From Nevskia sp. (GTDB lineage Bacteria; Pseudomonadota; Gammaproteobacteria; Nevskiales; Nevskiaceae), in contig JADHNH010000004.1 in NCBI GenBank assembly GCA_016779605.1, positions 1 through 64,000 on the forward strand: a DNA stretch of 64,000 bases. Reading direction: 5' to 3'. This document shows positions 61,094 to 64,000 of this stretch, in pieces. Position 1 is the stretch's first letter. Each line of letters opens with the position of its first letter. The notes under the pieces are model-generated. The model did not search any database, had not been told where the DNA came from, and saw nothing but the letters and a program-made list of their open reading frames with translations. The position numbers were made by a program, and so were the translations under genes.

Positions 61094-63028
61094 TCAAGCG
61101 CCCGCGACCGGCAGGCTGTAGCCCCGCTCCCGGAACAACCTGATGCAGGCGTCGACGACTTTGCCGTCGTAACGTACCTCGCGGTAATGGGTTATTTCAT
61201 CCAGGGCCGCTTCGATGCCCAATCCCGGGCGATAGGGGCGGTGCGAGGACATCGCCTCGACGACGTCGGCGACGGAGAGGATTTTCGCTTCGAGCAGGAT
61301 CTGCGCGTCTTTCAGCCCGTTCGGGTATCCGGAGCCGTCGAGCCGCTCGTGATGCTGGTAGATGATCTGCGCGATCGGCCACGGAAAGTCGATCCCTTTC
61401 AGGATGTCGTAACCGGCCTGGGGATGGCTCTGGATGATCTGGAATTCGGGCGCCATCAGCTTGCCGGGCTTGGACAGGATCTCGGCCGGCACCTGGATCT
61501 TGCCCAGGTCGTGGATCACCGCCGCCAGGTAGAGGCCGTGGATGTCCTCGTCCGGCAGGCCGAGCTCCCCGGCAATGGCCTTGCTGAGCTCGGCCACGCG
61601 GCGCTGGTGGCCGGCGGTATAGGGGTCGCGCATCTCCACGGTCGCGGCGATGGCGGTGATGCTTGCTTCCATGCTGCGCAGCAGGCGCTGCGCGCTCAGC
61701 TCCTGCGATTGGCGCGTGCGCAGGGTGACGATGCCGAACGCAAGGTCGTCGGAGAGCTGGTCGAGCAGCTTCACTTCTTCCTCGGCGAACCCATCGGCGG
61801 CGGGCGAATAGATGCTCAAGGCCCCCAGGACCTGGCCGAACGAGACCAGCGGCAGGGCGAGCACCGAACGGTAGCCGAGCTTGACGCTGTGGTCGCGCCA
61901 GGGAAGATAGGCCGGATCGGTCAGCGTGTCCTTGACCACCGCCGGCAGCCTGGTGCGAATGGCGGCGCCGGCCGGGCCGCGCCCGCGCTCCTCGTCGGCC
62001 CAGGTGACCTGCGTCCGTTCCACATAATCCTGCTCGTATCCGCCGTGCGCAACCGGGCGCACGGTCTTTCGCTCGTCGTCCTCGGCGAAGCCGATCCAGG
62101 TCAGCATGTAGCCGGCGTTTTTGACGATGAGCTGGCACATGTCGTCCAGCAGCCTGGATTCATCGGTGGCATGGATGAGGACTTCGTTGCAGGCGCTGAT
62201 GGCGCGCAGCGCGCGATTGGTTCTCTGCAGCTCCAGCCGCGCCTGCCGGCGCTCGGTAATGTCCTCGTAGATGCCCAGCAGGCCGAAGACCTGCCCTTTG
62301 GCGTCGCGCAGCGGCACCTTGGAGGTGCGTATCCAGTTCGTGCGCCCCTCGGGCGTGGTCTGCGGTTCTTCGATGCCGAGTTTCGCAATGCCGGACTCCA
62401 TCACCTGCCGGTCGTCGGCGCGATACAGTTCGGCCTCTTCGCGCCAGCCCATCTGGAAGTCGTCCTTGCCCAGCAGGTCCTCCGGACGCGGCAGGCCGGC
62501 GTCGCGTGCGAAGGCCGTGTTGCAGCCGAGAAAGCGCAGCTCTGCGTCTTTCCAGAACACCCGGATGGGCACGTTTTCCACGACCGACTGCAGCAGATTC
62601 CGCGAAGCCAGCAGCGACTCGTCGGCGCGTTTGCGTTCGGTGATGTCGGTGCCGATGCTGAGGATGCCGGCCACCTCGCCCCGCGAGTCGCGCAGGATCT
62701 TGTTGGTCCAGGCGATCCACACGTGCTCGCCGTTGCGGCGCACGTTCTCGTTGACGTTCTGTTCGAAGGCCGTGGGATCGGCGCAGATCCGGTCCATCAG
62801 CTGGCGCAGGTCGCTGCCGACGCTGTCGACCATGGGCACAATGCTGCCGATGACATGGCGGCCGATGATCTCCTCGGCGGAGTAGCCGAAGAACCGCTGT
62901 CCGAACTCGTTGAGGAACGTCACCCTGCCGTCGCGCGTCCAGTGCAGGATGATGCTGTTGGCGTTCTCCACAAGCTCGCGATACTTCCGCTCGCTTTCGC
63001 GAAGTGCCTGCTCGATCGGTTCCGTCAC
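61094..63028 (-). CDS. PAS-PAS-GAF-HD-GYP sensor phosphodiesterase
   Basis: The 644-residue cytosolic protein has two PAS domains with PAC-like ends (about 10-135, ending GILSIGTDITERK; about 140-265, ending LLGIYEDITERR). A GAF domain (about 285-430) and an HD-GYP domain (about 435-640) follow. The HD-GYP part has the metal site YTAGHQRRV, HDLGKIQVP and HHERLDGSGYPNGL with the GYP residues intact, so cyclic di-GMP hydrolysis is expected. The sensory ligands are unknown. Start ATG 63028. It is convergent with pilR, with 77 bp between. Confidence 0.93.
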   Translation of the reverse strand: MTEPIEQALRESERKYRELVENANSIILHWTRDGRVTFLNEFGQRFFGYSAEEIIGRHVIGSIVPMVDSVGSDLRQLMDRICADPTAFEQNVNENVRRNGEHVWIAWTNKILRDSRGEVAGILSIGTDITERKRADESLLASRNLLQSVVENVPIRVFWKDAELRFLGCNTAFARDAGLPRPEDLLGKDDFQMGWREEAELYRADDRQVMESGIAKLGIEEPQTTPEGRTNWIRTSKVPLRDAKGQVFGLLGIYEDITERRQARLELQRTNRALRAISACNEVLIHATDESRLLDDMCQLIVKNAGYMLTWIGFAEDDERKTVRPVAHGGYEQDYVERTQVTWADEERGRGPAGAAIRTRLPAVVKDTLTDPAYLPWRDHSVKLGYRSVLALPLVSFGQVLGALSIYSPAADGFAEEEVKLLDQLSDDLAFGIVTLRTRQSQELSAQRLLRSMEASITAIAATVEMRDPYTAGHQRRVAELSKAIAGELGLPDEDIHGLYLAAVIHDLGKIQVPAEILSKPGKLMAPEFQIIQSHPQAGYDILKGIDFPWPIAQIIYQHHERLDGSGYPNGLKDAQILLEAKILSVADVVEAMSSHRPYRPGLGIEAALDEITHYREVRYDGKVVDACIRLFRERGYSLPVAGA

Positions 63029-63494
63029 GTGTCAAACGGCCTCGTTGGCGCTGATGCACGCCGGCATGGTAGCGCTTGCGTGCCGGTGACGATACAAAAG
63101 ACGTCGACTGTCGGGCACAGGGGGAGCAGAAAGGGGCGTAACCCCGGCCGCCGGGCTCTTTCAATCGCTGCGCGACTGGGAAAATCTCCTGCGCTGGCCG
63201 TCCGCGGCCGATTTCTCAGGCAGGCCGGGCGCTCCAAAGCGGCGCGCCGAATGCGTGCGGGAGCCGCTCCTACGGCAATGCCGCCGCCGGGTGCTTCTTC
63301 AGCGCACCCGGGCACGAACTGGTTGCGCCAGGCAACTCAAGGGCGGCAACGGGGCGTCTGCCGTGCCCTTCGACGTCATCGGCGTCTGCCGCCTCCCTGG
63401 CGCCGGAGCCGAACGTCTGGCTGTGCAAGCTCCGATGAGCTGGTAATGATGCATGGGCCGCCCGCTTTGATCCGTCCGTTGTTTCCGGGCCGAT
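63029..63494. other. 466-bp intergenic region without a recognisable gene
   Basis: Short frames exist on both strands (for example 63255-63446 and 63315-63025), but their products are Arg/Ala/Gly-rich without structure. At 63255-63271 the minus strand reads TAGGAGCGGCTCCCGCA, similar to REP sequences familiar from pseudomonads. I see no riboswitch, tRNA or terminator. It contains the leader regions of the HD-GYP gene and the 3' end of the membrane protein gene. Confidence 0.5.
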
Positions 63495-63953
63495 TCATTT
63501 TCCGGATCTTGCGTGATGCACGATCAGAATCCTCTTTTTATCGACCGCGGCGGCAAACAGCTTGGGATCCCCGATGAGAGTCTGTGTCGCATAAGCGTGC
63601 TGAGCATGGTCGGTAAGCTTGAAGAGCAAATAGCCCCACACGGTGCACAGCGCGAAAAACACATAGTCCTTGCCGACTCCTTTGGCGACCCAGGCAATGA
63701 CCAGGGCCAGCACGACTGCACCGCCGATGGAAAAACCATGGCCACGCGCAAACGTCGATGCGATCAAGCCGGCGATGAGAAATCCGAGTAAGAGATTGGC
63801 GTGTTTTTCGTGATAGACCAAAAGCGAGGCGGCCAGGATCGGGATCACCAGGCAAGCCGCCACCAGGGCGATGAAGGTCGTCCTGCGCGCGCCCTCGACC
63901 ACGGCGATCGGTTCACCGTTCCTGAAAGTGAACTCGATCGTCCGGTTGTTCAA
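63495..63953 (-). CDS. Hypothetical membrane protein, 152 aa
   Basis: The product has a polar N-terminus (MNNRTIEFTFRNGEPIAVVEG), then hydrophobic segments at about 26-46, 54-70, 76-90 and 96-112. A polar C-terminal tail with HAQHAYATQTLIGDPKLFAAAVDKKR follows. I do not recognise the family. The base composition is less GC-rich than the rest of the window (runs such as CTTTTTATCG), which may hint at transfer. It faces the window edge, so its upstream neighbour is not seen. Confidence 0.75.
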   Translation of the reverse strand: MNNRTIEFTFRNGEPIAVVEGARRTTFIALVAACLVIPILAASLLVYHEKHANLLLGFLIAGLIASTFARGHGFSIGGAVVLALVIAWVAKGVGKDYVFFALCTVWGYLLFKLTDHAQHAYATQTLIGDPKLFAAAVDKKRILIVHHARSGK

Positions 63954-64000
63954 GCCTTCGACGAACGCCGCATGGGTGATGCTATGGGTTACGTCAGGGG

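Noticed and set aside
63255-63446. A 63-codon frame in the last intergenic region
   Set aside because: Arg-rich, no ribosome-binding site, no structure or recognisable similarity.

Overview
The window is about 64 kb of very GC-rich (roughly 70 percent by eye) bacterial chromosome, densely packed with genes. Gene content and order point to a gammaproteobacterium near the Nevskiales/Xanthomonadales: amgK-murU divergent from lptD-surA-pdxA-ksgA, xerD-dsbC, rluD-pgeF, bamD, pilS-pilR, a long NAD-glutamate dehydrogenase and sucCD. The taxon is an inference from gene order and composition; no rRNA or other strict marker is present.

Layout. 1-6890: end of a kdp potassium-uptake operon (partial kdpB, kdpC), three small unrelated genes, then the sensor/regulator pair kdpD-kdpE. 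6926-11465: a small unknown gene, dsbC, xerD, zapE, a GFA-family protein and a DUF3592 membrane protein. 11516-18089: a leftward amino-acid dehydrogenase block (NAD-GDH, pncC/cinA-type amidase, leucine-dehydrogenase-like enzyme). 18186-23560: a giant transglutaminase-like/DUF2126 protein, a lipoprotein, a ParD/ParE-type toxin-antitoxin pair with a clear operator palindrome, and an unknown protein. 23651-28105: thiolase, an unusual three-domain signalling protein (SLOG-like, TPR-S-like, nucleotidyl-cyclase-like) whose stop codon carries a 144-bp MITE, and moaB. 28365-33785: orphan GspE/PilB-type ATPase, NTF2-like secreted protein, YihG-type acyltransferase, ACP phosphodiesterase, a small membrane protein and an FAH-family hydrolase. 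33910-37913: pckA, OsmC-like protein, murU and amgK. 37972-46226: lptD-surA-pdxA-ksgA and apaH, interrupted by leftward genes for a diguanylate cyclase, a prepilin peptidase and a Flp pilin; apaG is absent. 46208-51670: an RND/MMPL-type exporter with a YCF48-like beta-propeller protein, pgeF and rluD. 51789-57490: bamD with a very long repeat-bearing C-terminal extension, nadE, sucD and sucC. 57633-61016: PP0621-like protein, pilS and pilR. 61094-63953: a PAS-PAS-GAF-HD-GYP phosphodiesterase-like protein and a membrane protein.

Several themes recur. Envelope biogenesis is represented by LptD, SurA, BamD, peptidoglycan recycling (AmgK-MurU) and DsbC. Surface appendage and second-messenger control is represented by PilS/PilR, an orphan secretion ATPase, Flp pilin with its peptidase, a GGDEF protein, an HD-GYP protein and a cyclase-like protein. 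Intergenic regions carry four kinds of small repeats: a TA-flanked MITE, a 35-bp dispersed repeat, REP-like palindromes, and G-rich tracts capable of forming quadruplexes. I found no tRNA, rRNA, CRISPR array, prophage or intact insertion sequence.

The strongest candidates for something undescribed are the SLOG/TPR-S/cyclase protein at 24880-27396 and the BamD extension with a duplicated 29-residue module.
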